Assembly: GCF_016786325.1 (NCBI RefSeq)
Contig: NZ_JADWYU010000226.1
Location: 1 to 47,408 of the forward strand
Direction of reading: 5' to 3'
From: Frankia nepalensis
GTDB lineage: Bacteria; Actinomycetota; Actinomycetes; Frankiales; Frankiaceae
Length of the DNA stretch: 47,408 nucleotides
Shown: positions 8,521 through 19,900 of the stretch, in pieces
How positions within the stretch are numbered: the first letter of the stretch is position 1
Layout of the letters: each line of letters begins with the position of its first letter
Position numbers and translations under genes: made by a program
Notes under the pieces: model-generated
Seen by the model: only the letters and a program-made list of their open reading frames with translations
Database searches by the model: none
Told to the model about the DNA's origin: nothing

Positions 8521-8598
8521 CCCCTTCCGGAACTCCGTAACCCGTCCAGGAACCCTGTGGCCTGTCCGGAAACTCCGGAAACGTCGCCGGATGGGGCG

Positions 8599-9276
8599 TC
8601 AGGCGGGGCGGGCGGTGGCGGCGGCGAAGCGTTCGACCTCCGGGGTCGGGCCGGTGACGATGATCAGGTCGTCCTGGTTGACCACGGTGTCGGACCCGAC
8701 GGCGCCGAACTCGCCGTCCGGGCGCTTCACCCCGACGACGGTGACGCCGAACCGGCGGCGCGGCAGCGCCTCGGCCATCGTCTGGCCGCAGACCGACCGC
8801 GGGGCTCGCAGCTTGGCGATCGCGAACCCCTTGTCGAACTCGATGAAGTCGAGGAGCCGGCCGGACAGCAGGTGCGCGACCCGCTCCCCGGCGTCGCGCT
8901 CGGGGTAGACGACGTGCGACACGCCCAGGCGCTCCAGGATCCGCCCGTGCTGGCGAGTGATCGCCTTCGCCCAGACCTCCGGCACCCCGAGGTCGAGCAG
9001 CGTGCCGGCGGCGAGCAGGCTCGCCTCGATGCCGGTGCCGATCGCGACGACCGCCCGGTCGAAGCCCTCGGCGCCGAGCTGGCGCAGCGCCGCCTCGCTG
9101 GTCGCGTCCGCCTCGACCACGTGCGTCAGCGTTCCCGACCACTCCTGGACGATGACGCGGTTCGCGTCGACGGCGACGACGTCGTGGCCCATCCGCTGCA
9201 GCGTCTCGGCGAGCGTGCCGCCGAAGCGGCCCAGCCCGATGAGCAGCACCGCGTTGGGGTGTCTGTCCCTGCCCAC
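8599..9276 (-). CDS. trkA: TrkA/KtrA-type potassium uptake regulatory subunit
   Basis: This 225-residue cytoplasmic RCK protein has an N-terminal Rossmann fold with the nucleotide-binding motif GLGRFG (about residues 14-19), then VVAVDANRVIVQEW, whose acidic residue follows the second strand. The C-terminal RCK-C domain contains RRFGVTVVGVKRPDG and DDLIIVTGP. It would gate the TrkH membrane subunit encoded just upstream on the same strand, in response to ATP/ADP or NAD(H). The GTG at 9276 is preferred: GGAAGG lies upstream, and an earlier start would read through the trkH-trkA spacer. Confidence 0.88.
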   Translation of the reverse strand: MGRDRHPNAVLLIGLGRFGGTLAETLQRMGHDVVAVDANRVIVQEWSGTLTHVVEADATSEAALRQLGAEGFDRAVVAIGTGIEASLLAAGTLLDLGVPEVWAKAITRQHGRILERLGVSHVVYPERDAGERVAHLLSGRLLDFIEFDKGFAIAKLRAPRSVCGQTMAEALPRRRFGVTVVGVKRPDGEFGAVGSDTVVNQDDLIIVTGPTPEVERFAAATARPA

Positions 9277-9365
9277 CGCCGCCCGCCTTCCTGGTTGTCT
9301 CGCGGCTCGAGCCCCGCGTCGGGGCCGGCCGCCTGGCTGGTCTGCCGGCGCGGTTCGCTCGTGCG

Positions 9366-10868
9366 TCAGCCGACGATCGGGCGTTCCTCGGGCAGCCGGT
9401 ACAGCCGGCGCCGTTCCCGCAGCGCGAGGGCCGACGCCAGCGTAATGGGACCTATCCGGCCGACGAGCATCAGCACGATCAGTACGTACTGGGCGAAGGC
9501 CGGCAGCTGGGCGGTGATCCCGGTGGTCAGCCCGACGGTGCCGAACGCCGACGTCACCTCGAAGAGCACCTGGTCGAGGGTGAACTCGGTGGTGGCCAGG
9601 AGGCACAGGGTGCCGGCCACGACGATCGCGACGCCGAGCAGCGCGACCGCCAGCGCCTGACGCAGCGCGGCGGGGGAGACCTGCCGGCCGAACGCGTCGA
9701 CGGTGTCGTCGCCCCGGGCCTCCGCCAGGATCGCGAAGAACAGCACCATGAAAGTGGTGACCTTGATTCCACCGGTGGTGCTCGCGCTGCCGCCGCCGAC
9801 GAACATCAGCACGTTGGTGACGAGCCGGGTCGCCGGGTCGGCCAGGCCGTAGTCGAACGTGTTGAAGCCCGCGGTGCGGGCGGTGACGCCGCCGAAGAAG
9901 CCACCGAGCAGCTTGTCGGCCGCGGACAGCGGGCCGAGTGTCGCCGGGTTGCGCCACTCGAACGCGGTGACCGCGGCCGCCCCGCCGACCAGCAGGATCG
10001 CGTAGCCGAGCAGCGTCACCTTGGTGTGCATCGACCAGAGCGCGGGGCTGCGCAGCTCGCGGCGCAGCTCGAACAGCACCGGGAACCCGATGCCGCCGAG
10101 GATGCTCGCGGCCGCGATCGGCAGGATGACCAGCGGGTCGTGGTCGAACGACATCAGGTTGTCGCTGTAGAGCGCGAACCCGGCGTTGTTGAACGCGGTG
10201 ATCGAGTGGAACACCCCGTAGTAGGCGGCCCGGCCGGGTGACATCTCATAGTCGAGCCACAGCGCTCCGAACAGCACCACCGCCACGATGGCCTCGATGG
10301 TGAAGGTCACCGCGGCGACCCGCAGCACCACCCGCTTGGCGTCGCCGAGGCCGACCGAGGCGGTCTCGTTGGCGGCCAGCAGCCGCAGCCGCAGACCGAG
10401 ACGGCGCGACATCATCATCCCGAGCAGCGACGCCGACGTCATGAAACCGAGCCCGCCGAGCTGGGCGGTGGTCATGACGACGACCTCGCCGAACGTCGTC
10501 CAGTGGGTCTCCATGTCGACGAGGAGCAGCCCGCCGGTGGCGGCGCCGGTCGCGGTGAACAGCGCCTCGCGGAAGGTGGTGCGCAGCCCCGGCGCGGTGG
10601 CGGCCGGCAGGAGCAGCAGCCCGGCCACGGCGGTGACGGTGGCCACCGAGGCCAGCGCGGTCAACTGCACCGGATGGCTGAGCCGGGCCAGAACCGCGCG
10701 GGCAAGACCACGCGCCCGCCGCCGTCGCTGCTCGTCGTCCCCCAGCAGCGACGACGTCTCGTCCTCATCGGCCTCGGCGGGTTCACCGCCCGAGCCGCGG
10801 CGCGGCGGCGCGCTTCCTACCACCAGCCAGCTCCTCACGCCCCGCGCCCGTGCCCGCCCTCCTCGCAT
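9366..10868 (-). CDS. trkH: TrkH/KtrB-family potassium transporter membrane subunit
   Basis: This is a polytopic membrane protein of about 500 residues that carries out K+ uptake. The four selectivity-filter P-loops of the TrkH/KtrB family are visible: ATGAATGGLL, ITAFNNAGFALY, VTARTAGFNTFD and FGTVGLTTGI. Each is flanked by hydrophobic helices, and the protein ends with an Arg-rich cytosolic tail. It lies 89 bp upstream of trkA on the same strand, forming a normal Trk/Ktr pair. The start is uncertain: ATG 10868 is used here, an in-frame ATG at 11039 is possible, and the first membrane helix begins only near QLTALASVATVTAVAGLL, so a still later GTG could also be used. Confidence 0.9.
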   Translation of the reverse strand: MRGGRARARGVRSWLVVGSAPPRRGSGGEPAEADEDETSSLLGDDEQRRRRARGLARAVLARLSHPVQLTALASVATVTAVAGLLLLPAATAPGLRTTFREALFTATGAATGGLLLVDMETHWTTFGEVVVMTTAQLGGLGFMTSASLLGMMMSRRLGLRLRLLAANETASVGLGDAKRVVLRVAAVTFTIEAIVAVVLFGALWLDYEMSPGRAAYYGVFHSITAFNNAGFALYSDNLMSFDHDPLVILPIAAASILGGIGFPVLFELRRELRSPALWSMHTKVTLLGYAILLVGGAAAVTAFEWRNPATLGPLSAADKLLGGFFGGVTARTAGFNTFDYGLADPATRLVTNVLMFVGGGSASTTGGIKVTTFMVLFFAILAEARGDDTVDAFGRQVSPAALRQALAVALLGVAIVVAGTLCLLATTEFTLDQVLFEVTSAFGTVGLTTGITAQLPAFAQYVLIVLMLVGRIGPITLASALALRERRRLYRLPEERPIVG

Positions 10869-11129
10869 CCTGCCAGCCCCGTCGCGCCCGGCGTCGGGCA
10901 GCCCGACGGGCGCCGCCCGTGGATGCCCCGGGCCCCCCCGCTCCGTCCCCAGGAGCCCGCCCATGCCCGCTCCGCCCCGTGCCCTGACGATAGGCCGGCG
11001 GGCCAGTGCCGCGACCGCCAACGTCCGCCCGCTCCGCATGATCGCCGATAGTGCCCCGACGGGGTTGTGATGAGGCCCTGTTCACGACCCCCGGAGGGCC
11101 GAAACGGCGATCATGTCCGAGGTGGGGCT

Positions 11130-13976
11130 CTAGCCGCTCGTGGACAGGGCTCGAGGCGCGGCGCGCACCAGGCCGGCGAGCATCCGGCGGTCGTGGCCGG
11201 CCTGGCCCAGGCCGGCGGCGACGATCGTCGCCGCCGCGAGGGCCGGGGTCGCGGCGTAGGCGACCGTCGGGGCCGCCAGATGGGCGAAGCGCTCCGGGAG
11301 GCGCACGACGGCCGTCCCGGACTCGCGGACCTCGGACTCGCGGACCTCGGACTCGCGGACCTCGGGCCCGCGGGGCTCGGCGTCGACGGCAGCCCGGGCC
11401 GCGTCGCCCGTGCCCGTCCAACCCGTGGTGGTCCAATCCGTGTCCGTCCCGCCCGCGTTCGTACCGCCCGCGTTCAGGCCCAGCGCGATCTCGATGCCCC
11501 AGACGTCGCCGGCGCCGTTGCGCCACAGCCAGTGCCGGACGGCGTCCTTGGCGGCCATCCTGGCGAGCAGGAACGCCTGGCCGTCGCGCGGGGTGCGGGC
11601 GGCCATGGCGGCCCGGTCGGCGGCGTCCAGATAGTGGCGGACGGCGAGCTCGCGCGACGCCGGATCCGTCCAGCGGTCGTGGACCGTCACCACGCCGCGC
11701 GGGCCGGGCGCGCCGAGCGCCTTGCGCTCCGGCTGCAGCATCAGCGCGAGCAGGTCGGCGTCGCCGCCGAAGCGGCGGTCCGCCCAGCCCTCGATCGTGA
11801 TCCGTGGCGTGCCGTCCGGGTCGCGCACGGTGATGTCGGCGGTGACGGTGCGCCGGGCGACGTCGACGACCCGCACGAGGCAGGACACCCGTTCCCCTGG
11901 TGCCGGCGCCGGCCCGTGGAAGGCGATCCGGCCCACGGCGAGCGGGAGCAGCAGGCCGTCGTCGGGCAGGTACTCCATCGCCCAGTAGCCGAACAGCTGG
12001 CCGACGCTGTCGAGCAGGCCGCCGCGCGCCGGCGGGCAGACCAGCTCGCCGCGCGCCCCTCGCGGCGAGATCGCCCACAGCGCCGCCAGCCCCTGGTAGC
12101 CGGGCCCGTGGAACAGCCAGCCGCCTCCGTAGAGGTCGGCGGGCCGGACCGTGACCAGCTCCTCGTCCGGCAGCCGCTCGACGGCCGCGCCCGGGCGAGC
12201 CCTGGCGGCCGGCCCAGGCTCGTCGGCCAGACCGGCCGGGGCCGGCTCGAGATGGACCGTGCAGCGGGCGTGGCCGCGCAGCTCGACGCGCACCTCCGTG
12301 GGGCCGAGGAGCCGGCCGGTGAGCGTCACCTCGACCGGCGGCTCGACCACCAGCCAGCGGTACATCCGGACGTCGGTGACCGCGCGCACGACCTGGCCGG
12401 GCACGAGCTCGCGGGCCTGGTCGAGCATGAGCTCGAGGACGGCCGTCATCGGCACCACCGGGAACCGGTCCGACAGGTCCGGCCAGCCCGGCGGCTGCCG
12501 GTAGAAGCAGTGGTCGAGCACCTCCGGCAGCTCCCGCGCCGACAGCGTCCGCCGCGTGACGTGCTCCGCCCTCGCGGGCGCCGGGGCGGGCGGCGGCGGG
12601 TCGACTGACGACACGGTGATCGCCGGCCGTCCGGTGCCGGCCTCGGCCTCGGGCCGCGACGGCGTGGAACGCGGCCCGGGCGCGGGCGGGGCGGTGAGCG
12701 GGCTGGCGGGCTGGGGAAGCAGGTCGGTGCGCGGGGCCGCCCCCTCCGCCCAGAGGGCGGCACAGACCCGGCGGAGCTGGTCGAGCCCGGGGCGGACGGT
12801 GGCGTTCGAGACGACCACCGCGTGGTCGCGCTCCGCCAGCGTCTCGGTCACGAACCGGGCGACGCTGCCGACGCCGACCTGGACGAACACCCGCGCGCCC
12901 GCGTCGTGCAGCGCCTCGACGAGCGGGCGGAAGCGCACCGGCTCGACGAGGTGGCGCAGGACGAGCCCGCGAACGGCGTCCGCGTCGGCCGGGTAGGGCG
13001 CCACGGTCGTCGCCGACCACACGGGGACGCTCGGCGGGTGCAGCGGCAGTCCGTCGACCGCGCCGCGAAACGGGGCGAGATGCGGCGCCAGATGCGGGGA
13101 GTGGAACCCCGACCGGAACGAGAGCTCGGTGGCGGGCCGCCCGACGGCCCGCGCGCGGCGTACGGCCGTCTCGACCTGTTCGCGCGGGCCGCAGACCACC
13201 GACTGCCCCGGCGAGTTGTCGTGCGAGACGACGACGTCGCCAAGCCCCGCCAGCAGCGGGCCGACGTCGGCCGCGGCGGCGCCGAGGGCGGCGAAGACAA
13301 CGCCGGGGACCTCGACGACGTCCGGGCGAAACAGCGGCAGCAGCCCGCCGAACGCCTCGGCCCGGACCATGCCGGTCGACAGCATCGCGTTCCACTCGCC
13401 GATGCTGTGCCCGGCGACCACGTCCGGGACGACGCCGAGGCGGCGCAGCGCCTCGTCGAGCAGCCAGTTCACCGCGAGACCGGCCAGCCCGAAGCCGCCG
13501 AGCGCGTCGGTGCCGCCCAGCTCGGGGCTGGGCAGCCCGAAGTGGTGAGCGACATCGTCCACCCGCGGCGTGAAGCTGTGCTCCAGCCCGCAGAACAGGA
13601 AGGCGAGCCCGCCGCGCCCACCCGGCCCGCCCGCCGGCCCCGCGCCGGCGGGGCCGAGCAGCAGCGGGCTGGGTGAGAACCAGACGTCGTCGGCGCCGCG
13701 CCACCCGACACCCGTCGCCACGACCTGGCGGGCGAGCGCGAGCCGGCGCGGCGTCGGCGCGACGATGGCCAGCCGGCACGCGCCGCCGAGCGGCGGGTCG
13801 GCCGCGTCGTCGTGGGCGAGCAGCTCCTCGTCGGGCCGGGCGAGCATCCGCCCCAGGTCGGCCGGGTCCGAGCCCGCCAGCAGCAGCAGCCGCTCCGGCC
13901 CGGTGCCGTCGGCGTCCCCGGCGGTGGGACCGCCGGGCGCGGCCCCGTCGCCGGGCGGCGTGGTGCCGTCAGGCAC
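11130..13976 (-). CDS. AT-DH-PPTase subunit of a Pfa-like polyketide/secondary-lipid synthase
   Basis: This 948-residue protein is the second subunit of the synthase. An acyltransferase domain (about residues 124-420) has nucleophile Ser191 in GHSIGEWNAM and the FHSPHL motif, but its usual GQGSQ oxyanion segment reads FLFCGLEHSF. A double-hotdog dehydratase region (about 500-760) contains HCFYRQPPGWPDLSDRF and GLLDSVGQLFGYW, the latter holding the expected Asp and Gln. The C-terminal domain looks like a 4'-phosphopantetheinyl transferase (about 780-930) with FLLARMAAKDAVRHWLW, comparable to the W-x-KEA-x-K motif. This domain is interrupted by repeat-encoded insertions (11320-11364, 11449-11475). 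The GTG start overlaps the stop of the upstream KS gene by 8 bp (GTGCCTGA), indicating translational coupling. The in-built PPTase would activate the ACP of its partner. Confidence 0.85.
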   Translation of the reverse strand: MPDGTTPPGDGAAPGGPTAGDADGTGPERLLLLAGSDPADLGRMLARPDEELLAHDDAADPPLGGACRLAIVAPTPRRLALARQVVATGVGWRGADDVWFSPSPLLLGPAGAGPAGGPGGRGGLAFLFCGLEHSFTPRVDDVAHHFGLPSPELGGTDALGGFGLAGLAVNWLLDEALRRLGVVPDVVAGHSIGEWNAMLSTGMVRAEAFGGLLPLFRPDVVEVPGVVFAALGAAAADVGPLLAGLGDVVVSHDNSPGQSVVCGPREQVETAVRRARAVGRPATELSFRSGFHSPHLAPHLAPFRGAVDGLPLHPPSVPVWSATTVAPYPADADAVRGLVLRHLVEPVRFRPLVEALHDAGARVFVQVGVGSVARFVTETLAERDHAVVVSNATVRPGLDQLRRVCAALWAEGAAPRTDLLPQPASPLTAPPAPGPRSTPSRPEAEAGTGRPAITVSSVDPPPPAPAPARAEHVTRRTLSARELPEVLDHCFYRQPPGWPDLSDRFPVVPMTAVLELMLDQARELVPGQVVRAVTDVRMYRWLVVEPPVEVTLTGRLLGPTEVRVELRGHARCTVHLEPAPAGLADEPGPAARARPGAAVERLPDEELVTVRPADLYGGGWLFHGPGYQGLAALWAISPRGARGELVCPPARGGLLDSVGQLFGYWAMEYLPDDGLLLPLAVGRIAFHGPAPAPGERVSCLVRVVDVARRTVTADITVRDPDGTPRITIEGWADRRFGGDADLLALMLQPERKALGAPGPRGVVTVHDRWTDPASRELAVRHYLDAADRAAMAARTPRDGQAFLLARMAAKDAVRHWLWRNGAGDVWGIEIALGLNAGGTNAGGTDTDWTTTGWTGTGDAARAAVDAEPRGPEVRESEVRESEVRESGTAVVRLPERFAHLAAPTVAYAATPALAAATIVAAGLGQAGHDRRMLAGLVRAAPRALSTSG
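11320..11364 (-). repeat. Three perfect 15-bp tandem repeats inside the PPTase-like domain
   Basis: The unit GACTCGCGGACCTCG occurs at 11320-11334, 11335-11349 and 11350-11364 and encodes (VRESE)n on the minus strand. The in-frame array extends a loop near the C terminus of the AT-DH-PPTase protein. Confidence 0.95.
11449..11475 (-). repeat. Two 12-bp copies at 15-bp period in the PPTase-like domain
   Basis: CCGCCCGCGTTC occurs at 11449-11460 and 11464-11475 and encodes the doubled NAGGT peptide. A nearby imperfect pair (GTCCAACCCGTG / GTCCAATCCGTG, about 11416-11441) encodes the neighbouring Trp/Thr/Gly run. Confidence 0.85.
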
Positions 13977-16900
13977 CGAACGCCTCCGGGTCGCCGGTCA
14001 GGTAGACGACCTGGGCGGGCGCGGCCAGGCCGGCCGCCGGGGCGGGCGGGTGGATGGCCGCCGGCGCTGGCGCGGCGAAGGCGATCTCACGCAGGCAGGC
14101 GGCGACGCCGGCGGTCGGGTCTATCAGGCCGACGCCGCGGCGGGCGTACTCCCGCTCCAGCTCGGGGGAGACCATGCCGCCGCCCGGGCCCCCTCCGGGA
14201 CCGATGTCGCCGAGCGGGGCGGAACGCCAGGGGCCCCAGTCGATCGCGACCACCCGGCTGTCCGGGAAACGCGTGGCCCAGGCCGCCGCGAGCGTGTCCA
14301 GGGCGTCGTTCGCCGCCGCGTAGTCGGCCTGGCCGCGGTTGCCGAACACCCCGGCGACGCTGCCGAACAGGGCCAGGAACCGCAGGCCCGGCCGTGCCGC
14401 CGCGGCCAGCGCCCGGGCGCCGGCCACCTTGGTCTCGTAGACGCGGGCGAACGACTCGGCCGTCTTGTCGCGCAGCAGCCGGTCCTCGACCAGCCCGGCG
14501 CCGTGCACGACGCCGTCGAGGCGGCCATGGCGGGCGTAGACGCCGTCGACGACGGCCCGCACCGCCGCCGCGTCCCGCACGTCGACCTGGTGGTAGCGCA
14601 CCGACGCGGCGCGCCGGGACAGCGCGTCCAACGTCACGCGGATCTCCCGGTCGGCGAGCACCCGGGCGACCCGGCCCTCGACCTCGGACGGCCGGCGCAG
14701 CCCGGACTCGACGAGCAGCCGCCGCAGCGAGCGGGCGTCGGGCGCGGACGCGGTCAGCGGGTCCGGTCGCCCGACCGGCTCGGGCGAGCGTCCCAGCAGC
14801 TCCACCGCGCAGCCGGTCGCCTCGGCCAGGGCCAGCGCGACCCGGGCGGTGATCCCCCGCGCTCCACCGGTCAGCAGCACCACCGACTCGGGCCCCAGGC
14901 CCAGCCGGGCAAGGCCGTCCGGGAGATCCGCGAGACCGGGAGCGTGGTCGGCGGGGACCAGCCGGGTCGTCAGCCGCCGGCCGTGGCGGTAGCGGACCGT
15001 GCTGGGCCCCGCGGTGTCCGCGAGCTCGGCGAGCAGCCAGGCGGCCATGGTGCCCGCCGGCTCGGCCGCCGGCTCGCCGTGGTCGTCGCCGCCGAGGTCG
15101 ACGAGGCGGACGAGCGCGTCCAGCTCGTGGCCGAGGGCTCGGGTGAGCCCGGCGAGCCCGAGCGGGGCGCCGGCCGCGCCGACCAGCAACAGCCGCACGC
15201 CGCCGGCCAGCGCGATCGCGCGGACCAGCTCGAACGCGCGAGGCAGCAGGTCGCCCGACGGCGGCGCCGGCAGCAGCCAGACGACCCCGTCCGCGCCGGC
15301 GCCGGTGGCCAGCGCCGCGCCCACCGCCGCGGCCGCCGCCGGGCCCGGGTCGGGCACCGCCAGCCGGGTGACCGTCGCCCCGCGCCGGCCCAGCCCGGCG
15401 ACCAGCTCGGCGAGCAGCGCGGCGGGCCCGGCGGGGCCGCCCGGCTGGCCGGCGGCGTGAGCGTCGTGCAACACCAGGACACGCGCGCCGTCGAGCAGCG
15501 CGGGACCGGTCGGGTCCGCCGGCGCGATCTCGGCCCAGGTGACGGTGAACCGCGACAGGCCCTGGCCGGTGTCCGGGGTGGCTCCGCCCGTCTCGACGAT
15601 CCTGACGGGCCCGGCGACCGGAGGGCTCGGTACCGGCTCGGCGAGCGCGATCCGCGGGTTCGCCGTGGGGCTCGGCCCGCCCGCCGGCGCCAGCGGGACC
15701 GGCGCCGGGGGGACCGGCACCGCGGCGGCCGGCCCGGTGGCCGCCAGGCGTTCCACGAGCTGGGTCACGATGCCGCGGACGGTGCGGAGCTCGGCCAGTT
15801 CCTCCACCACCGACTCGTCGACCCCGCCGGCACCATCGCCCCCGCCGTCGGCGCCGTCGGACGCGAGCCCGAGCCGGTCGCCCAGGGCGGCGAGGATCTC
15901 CACCCGCTTGATCGAGTCGATGCTCAGGTCGGCCTCGAGGTCCAGGTCCGGGTCCAGCATGTGCGCCGGGTAGCCGGTCCGCTCCGCGATCAGCTCCAGG
16001 ACCGACGCCATCACCTGGTCCGCCTCCAGCGTCGCGCCCGCCGGCCCGGGACCATCGGCCGGCTCCGGTCCCGGCGCCACGGGCCCGGCCGGCGCGGGCT
16101 GGGTCCGCCCGACCGGCTCCGCCCGCCCAGCGGCGGGCACCCCGCCGGCGACGGTCGCCTCGGGCGCGTCCGGGCCGGTCGGCGGCGCGGTGGGCGTCGG
16201 CTGGAGCGCCGCCGCCGGAGGCGCCCAGAGGCCGGCCTCCGGACCGGCCGGCCGCTCGCCACCAGCCGTGGCGTGGTACGCGGCGGGGACGGGGGCCGCC
16301 CAGCCAGCCGCGTCGCGCGCGGCGGGAGCCCAGTCGTTCGGGGCGGGCGTGACCGGCGTGTGGTGGGCACGCGGCGCGGCGGCGTCCAGGTAGCGCATCA
16401 CCAGCTCGTGCTGGGAGGCCAGCAACTGGCGCGCGAACTCCTGGTAGCCCAGCACCACCTCGTCGAGCGGAGTCCGCGTGGGGGAGCCGGGCTGCCCGCC
16501 GGCCACCGGGAGCCCCACCGACGGGAGCCCCACCGACGAAACGGCCTGCCCGTGGCCGTTCGGCGACGCCTCATACCCGTACCCGGCGGCGCGGTGTCCG
16601 TCCGGCCCGTATCCGACGCCGGCTGCCATGCCGTTCTCCGTCCCCATCGTCCTTGTCGTGTCGGTCCTTGTCGTGCCGGTCTCGGCGCCCCGCGGCGCGG
16701 TCGAGGCGCCACTCGCCGCCGTCAGGCCCTCGCCCGGCACCGCGGGCACCGGGGCGTCGGTGCCGGCCGGGGTGACCCGGAACGCCGGCGGGGCGAGCGG
16801 GGGCTGGTCGCCGGCGCGCAGGCCGCCAGGAAGCGGGCGGCCGTCGGCGCCCCGGACGAACGCGCCGTCGACGAACCAGCCGGGCGCGGTGGGGGTCGCG

Positions 16901-19900
16901 GCCGGGTCGACCGGCCGGATCCGCCGGCCCGCGAACAGCGGCGCCACGTCCATCTCGACGCCGGCCGCGGCGAGCTCGGCGAGCGCGAGCAGCAGCCGGC
17001 GCACGCCGTTCTCCCCGGCGACGTCGCAGGCCACCGCCCAGTGCGGGCGATCGGCAAGGATCTTGCCGACCAGGCCGGACAGGACCCGTCCCGGGCCGGC
17101 CTCCACGAAGACCCGAGCGCCGGCGGCGTACATCGCCTCGATCATCGCGACGAAGCGCACCGGTTCGGCGACCTGTCGCGCCAGCAGCGCGCGCACCTCG
17201 TCGGGGCCGTCCGGGTAGGGCGCGGCGGTCGTGTTCGACCAGACCCGCCCACCCGGCGCGCGCACCTCGGCGGTGGCGAGCGCCTCGGCGAGCTCCCCGG
17301 CGGCGCCCGCGACCACCGGGCTGTGGAACGCGCAGGCCACCGGCAGCCGCATGGCGCGCAGGCCCGCGTCGGCGAGCAGGCGCTCCGCCCGCTCGACCGC
17401 CGCCGTCGGGCCGGAGACGACCGTCTGCTCCGGCGCGTTGTCGTTGGCGAGCACGACCGTGCCCCAGTCCGGCGCATCCCCGCGGGTGCCGTCGTGGGCG
17501 TCGTCGCCGGCGCCAGCGCGACGGGCGTCGCGACCGGTGCCGGCGTTGCCGGCCGCGAGCAGGCCGCCCAGCACCGCGGCGACCCGGGCCGCCGACGCGG
17601 CCACGGCCGCCATCGCGCCAGGGTCACGCGCGGGCACCGCGTCGTCGGGCGTCGCGTCAGCGGGCGTCGCGTCGTCGGGCGTCGCGCCCGCCCTGTCGTG
17701 TGGCGTAGCGCCCGCCGCGTGCCCGGCCGCGCGGACGACGGCCGCGCCGCGCCGGACCGACAGGTCGAGCAGCGTCGCCTCGTCGAACGCGCCGGCGACC
17801 GCGAGCGCTACCAGCTCGCCGTAGCTGTGGCCGGCGGTGTGCCCGGCGCGCACCCCGAGCCCGGCGAGGATCTGGGCGACGGCGAGCCCGGCGACGCCGA
17901 GCGCCGGCTGGGCGACGCGGGTGTCGGTGACGGCGGCCCGCTGGCGCGACCGGCTCGACGGGTCGAGCGCGGCCGGGCCGAACAGTGTGGCCGGGTCGAC
18001 GGCGCCATGGTCCAGGAGCCGGCGCAGCCGGGGAAACGCCACGAACAGGTCGGCGAGCATCCCTGGCCGCTGGCTGCCCTGTCCGGGGAACAGGAACGCC
18101 ACCGACTCGGGACCGCCGCCGGCGACGGGCGGTACCCCTGAGCTGTCCGGTACCCCTGAGCTGTCCGGTACCCCTGAGCCGTCCGGTGCCCCTGAGCCGT
18201 CCGCTGCACCGTCGGGGCCGGACGCGGCCGCGTCGGCGACGAACAGGCCGGCGCGCGGGTCGGTGCGCAGCGAGCGGGCACGCGTGAGCGCCGCGGGCAA
18301 CGCGTCGAGGTCATCGACGACGAACGCGAGTGCCACCGGGCCGCCGCCGCGCTGCCCGGCGGCGGTGGTGGTGGCCGCGGCGAGGTCGCGCAGCCGCCAC
18401 GGCCGGGCGGCCGCGTCGTTCGCCGCGGCGAGCCGGCCGAGCGTGTCGAGGGCGGCGAGCGCGCCGGCCCGGTCGGCGGCGCGGATGACGAACAGCTCGG
18501 CCGGCCACTCGTCCAGCCCGTGCGCCGGCTCGGGGACCCCGTCATAGGCGGCGAGGACCGCGTGGAAGTTGGTGCCGCCGAACCCGAACGCGGACACGCC
18601 GGCGAACCGGTCGGCGGGCGCCGCCGCCCACGGCCGGACCTCGGTGTCGAAGTAGAACGGACTGGTCTCGGCGTCCCAGTAGGAGTTCGGCGCGGTCAGG
18701 TGAGCGGTCGGCGGGCGCACGCCGGTCCGCAGCGCCTGGACCACCTTGATCATGCCGGCGAGGCCGGCGGCGCACTTGGTGTGCCCGATCTGCGACTTGA
18801 CCGACCCGACCGAGCAGCTGCCCGGCGCCGCGCCGGCGGCGGTGAACACCTCGGTGAGCGCGGTGAGCTCGGTCCGGTCGCCGACGACCGTGCCGGTGGC
18901 GTGCGCCTCCAGCACGCCGACGCGGGTAGGGGAGATCCCGGCTCGCTCGTACGCGCGCCGCAGCGCCAGGACCTGGCCCTCGCGGCGCGGCGCGGTCATG
19001 CCGAGCGCCCGGCCGTCGCTGGACGCGGCAACCGATTTGATCACCGCGAGGATCCGGTCGCCGTCGCGTTCCGCGTCCGCGAGCCGCTTGAGGATGACGA
19101 CCGCGACGCCCTCGCCGAGGGCGATGCCGTCGGCGGCGGCGTCGAAGCCGCGCGAGCGCCCGGACGGCGAGAGCGCGTGCACGGACGAGAACAGCAGGAA
19201 GTCGTGGATGCTGTTGTGGGTGTCGACGCCGCCGCAGACGACCAGGTCGGCGGCGCCGGTGAGCAGCTCCTTGCAGGCGGCGTCGACGGCGGCGAGCGAC
19301 GAGCCGCAGGCCGCGTCGACGGTCTGGTTCAGCCCGCCCAGGTCGAGGCGGTTGGCGACCCGGCCGGCGATGACGTTGGCGAGCATCCCCGGGAACGAGT
19401 CCTCGGTCAGCGTCGGCAGCTGGGCGTCGAGCCCGGCGGGCGTGGCGCCGAACAGCGACGCGTAGGCCGACCGGAAGCTGTAGGCCGTCGTCAGGTCGGC
19501 GCCCGACTCGGCTCCGAAGATCACCGAGGCGCGGGCCCGGTCGAACGGCCGGCGCCGCCGCGGCTCGGGCATGCCCACGGCGGCGCCGGCGGGCCGGGCG
19601 GGCGGTCCGCCGCCGTCGCCCGGGTCGTAGCCGGCGTCCTCGAGCGCGCGGGCGGCGACCTCCAGGGCGAGCAGCTGCGCGGTGTCGATGCTGGCCAGTG
19701 AGCGTGGCGGGATCCCGTAGCGCAGCGCGTCGAACGGGATCGGCTCCAGGAAGCCGCCCCACTTCGACGGCACCTCGATCCGCCCGGCCATGGCGGCCGC
19801 GGCCGCGCGGGTGGCTCGCTCGCGCGGGTCGGCGGCCGGCTCGGCGTAGAACTGGTCGGCGTCCCAACGGTCGCGCGGCACCTCGGTCACCGAGTCCCGA

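Noticed and set aside
8565-8579. Short hairpin between the DUF1876 and trkA genes as terminator
   Set aside because: Only six pairs (TCCGGA/TCCGGA); too weak to call, though convergent genes would be expected to need one.
13570-18141. 1,500-residue open frame on the plus strand opposite the PKS genes
   Set aside because: Low-complexity Arg/Gly/Ala translation; it spans two genes with clear KS/AT/ACP/KR/DH motifs on the minus strand.
18131-18202. CRISPR-like look of evenly spaced repeats
   Set aside because: The units are directly adjacent with no unique spacers, are in frame and encode a hexapeptide repeat in a protein linker.
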